Source of the DNA: Symbiodinium natans
Taxonomy: Eukaryota > Sar > Dinophyceae > Suessiales > Symbiodiniaceae
DNA length: 50,000 nucleotides
Direction: 5' to 3'
NCBI GenBank assembly: GCA_905221605.1
Contig: CAJNDS010001335.1
Span: 886,938-936,937, forward strand
The notes below the pieces were generated by a model. The model searched no databases and had not been told where the DNA came from. It worked only from the letters and a program-made list of their open reading frames with translations. Made by a program: the position numbers and the translations under genes. Shown piece by piece: positions 48,314-50,000 of this stretch; the stretch's first letter is position 1; each line of letters opens with the position of its first letter.

Positions 48314-48333
48314 GGTACAGTTATAACAAGTAT

Positions 48334-48954
48334 GCAGCAGGCTTCGACCCGGACCCCCTCTCCGTCCTGGTCTACAAGGTCCATGTACGGAGGCCCCTCC
48401 CTCCTGCTGGGTTTAGGGTTTAGGGTTTAGGGTTTAGGGTTTAGGGTTTAGGGTTCGAGGTTTAGGGTTTCGGGTTGGTTGAACCCGAATGTTCAACCTT
48501 CACCCTCCAACCCTGAACCCGAAAGATACAAACCCTAAGCCCTCAACCTTAAACACAACGCGCCCAAATCCATGCGCCCAACTGGATCTTGTTGTGAGCC
48601 AGGTTCGGGTCGGCGACGGGCTCAAGGTTTACGGGTGTTAGGTCTGGGGTTTATGGGTTTAGGGGTTTATGGGTTTATGGGTTCAGGGGTTTAGGGATGG
48701 GGTTTAGGGGTTTAGGGCTTTAGGGCTTTAGGGCTTTAGGGCTTTAGGGCTCTAGGGCTTTAGGGCTTCAGGGCTTTAGGGCTTTAGGGCTTTAGGGCTT
48801 TAGGGTTTCCAATGCCATCCAACAACCTTGCTTGGTGCTAGGTTTTATTCTCCCCCCCCTGGTGTGAGCGTTCACAGGCCACCCCAAACCATCGCCTTTT
48901 AGGGTTTAGGGCTGCCGCCCTCAATTCTCACCATGAAAACCGTTTCAAAGCCTT
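48334..48954. repeat. TTTAGGG array and GGGCTTTA octamer run
   Basis: TTTAGGG at 48412-48460, unique spacer, a degenerate TTTATGGG region, then about ten GGGCTTTA octamers (48715-48805), then unique DNA with no gene. Confidence 0.8.
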
Positions 48955-49158
48955 TTAGAATTTTCGAGAGAAGCCTCTCAGAGAGTCCAAGAGGCTGGGA
49001 AGGGCATCGGGGGGCATGCCGGCTTTCCAAGAAAAGGGTCGGACCGTCTCAGGGACCTTATTGAGAGGGTCTATGTCCTCAAGGGTCTCCCTAATCCTAT
49101 CCCCTAGCAGCCAATAAAGGCGTCCTGGGCTGCCGGGTGTAGTTCTGGGTCCAGGCAC
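48955..49158 (-). CDS. Hypothetical small ORF on the minus strand
   Basis: A 67-codon frame with no ATG at its start; the same frame stays open further upstream to about 49200 with a Pro-rich segment. The middle has an ordinary globular composition (LYWLLGDRIRETLEDIDPL). No family recognised. It may be an exon or remnant; its composition is more protein-like than that of its neighbours. Confidence 0.35.
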   Translation of the reverse strand: MPGPRTTPGSPGRLYWLLGDRIRETLEDIDPLNKVPETVRPFSWKAGMPPDALPSLLDSLRGFSRKF

Positions 49159-49199
49159 TCTAGAAAGGGGTGGGTACGGCCTAAGCAGGCCGGGTGGAA

Positions 49200-49813
49200 A
49201 TTGAGGGTTTAGGGTTGGGGGGGGGTTTAGCGTTTAGGGTTTAGGGCTAGATGTAGGGTTTAGGGGTTTAGGGTTCCTGGACTTCCCAGACTCCCCAAAC
49301 CTTATGACCCCAGCCTTAGAGAAGGAGCTAGGTCCTGGCGCAAAGCAGGAATGCTCTCCAGCAAAGCGCCTCATAAGTTCGTTAAATTCCCTAAACCCAA
49401 AAACCTAAACGACCTAAATTATCTAAACCAGGCACCCTACACCCTACACCCTAAACCCTGAACCCTAAACCCTAAACCCTAAACCCAAAACCCTAAACCC
49501 TAAGCCCTAAACCCTAAACCCTAAACCCTTTGGGTGTAGGGCTGTCAGCCACCAGGGCCCTGTTACATACTGGACGAAGAGCTCGGCGGCATGAGGCGGC
49601 GGGGTGCGAACAGGGTCTGAGCTTCCGGTTTGGGGTTTAGGGTTTAGGGTTTAGGGTTTAGGGGTTAGGGTTTAGGGGTTTGAGGTTTAGGGTTTAAGGT
49701 TTAGGGTTTAGCGTTTAGGGTTTAGGGTTCAGGGTTTGGGGTTTGGGTTTAAGTATCGCGGAATCCTCAGAAATATTGGTGGGTGTGTGTTGGTGTCCTT
49801 TGAGGGATACTAG
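49200..49813. repeat. TTTAGGG and CCCTAAA blocks with spacers
   Basis: TTTAGGG at 49203-49275, unique DNA, CCCTAAA at 49434-49528, unique DNA, TTTAGGG at 49636-49735. No gene. Confidence 0.85.
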
Positions 49814-49999
49814 GATGAACAGGCCTACTTCGCAGAATCCCCGAGGATGGTGATGCTGGTGATCCGCTTGGCGCTTCAGAGCGAGCCCTTCTCTCCACAC
49901 TGGCAATCGCGCTGCCAGGATCTGCTGGACATGCAGCGGCAATGCGGGTTTCCTGTTCTCTTCAAGACCATGGCCCCAGGGGAGGGGTCCTATCCATAA
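49814..49999 (+). pseudogene. Possible Helitron-like replicase fragment at window edge
   Basis: Frame open from 49814 (after TAG) to TAA at 49997-49999, 61 codons. The sequence ends in a QRQCGFPVLFKTMAPGEGSY stretch that resembles the G-x-P-x-x-F-x-T core of the Helitron-like N-terminal domain. It begins with a helical segment (MVMLVIRLALQSEPF). The stop comes just where the family would continue, so it is truncated or frameshifted, and the window ends one base later. Moderate to low confidence from pattern memory only. Confidence 0.35.
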
Positions 50000-50000
50000 T

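Overview
The window looks like nuclear DNA of a dinoflagellate, most likely a Symbiodiniaceae-type alga. The reasons are (i) pervasive arrays of the heptamer TTTAGGG/CCCTAAA, the telomere-type repeat used by dinoflagellates and plants, (ii) GC-rich coding sequence with Gly/Lys-rich Gag linkers, and (iii) a large Ty1/copia-type retrotransposon whose accessory regions match, from memory, those of dinoflagellate copia polyproteins. No species assignment is possible by eye. There are no bacterial operons, rRNA genes, tRNA genes or CRISPR arrays that I can support.

Layout. Positions 1-10820 and 22164-50000 are a mosaic. Blocks of telomere-like heptamers (20 to 380 bp, in both orientations, many with locally homogenised variants such as CCCTCAA, CCCTGAA, CCCCAAA and CCCCTAGA) alternate with 100-700 bp islands of non-repetitive DNA. 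The islands hold minisatellites, homopolymer and microsatellite tracts, fold-back elements, short hairpins and a few broken protein-coding fragments. The mosaic is better explained as a subtelomeric or heterochromatic repeat region than as a chromosome end, because the array orientation flips many times.

Positions 10821-22163 are one near-complete copia-order LTR retrotransposon on the + strand, inserted inside a CCCTAAA array. It has identical 144-bp terminal repeats, a 5-bp AACCC target duplication, Gag with a CCHC knuckle, a RING-type finger, an aspartic protease, a 2OG-Fe(II) oxygenase-like domain, two methyltransferase-like segments, a tandem CCHC-like finger pair, a DDE integrase, a copia reverse transcriptase and RNase H. 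The reading frame is broken at five places, so it is now probably non-autonomous, unless the shifts are assembly indels.

Besides this element, the best leads are two families of short palindromic MITE-like elements that recur through the right half (family 1: seven loci; family 2: three loci), a train of short hairpins at 1477-1627, a perfect head-to-head telomere-repeat palindrome at 46457-46508, and four candidate gene or transposon fragments (31439-31744, 39665-40100, 48955-49158, 49814-49999). Most other open frames are translations of simple repeats and are not annotated as genes.
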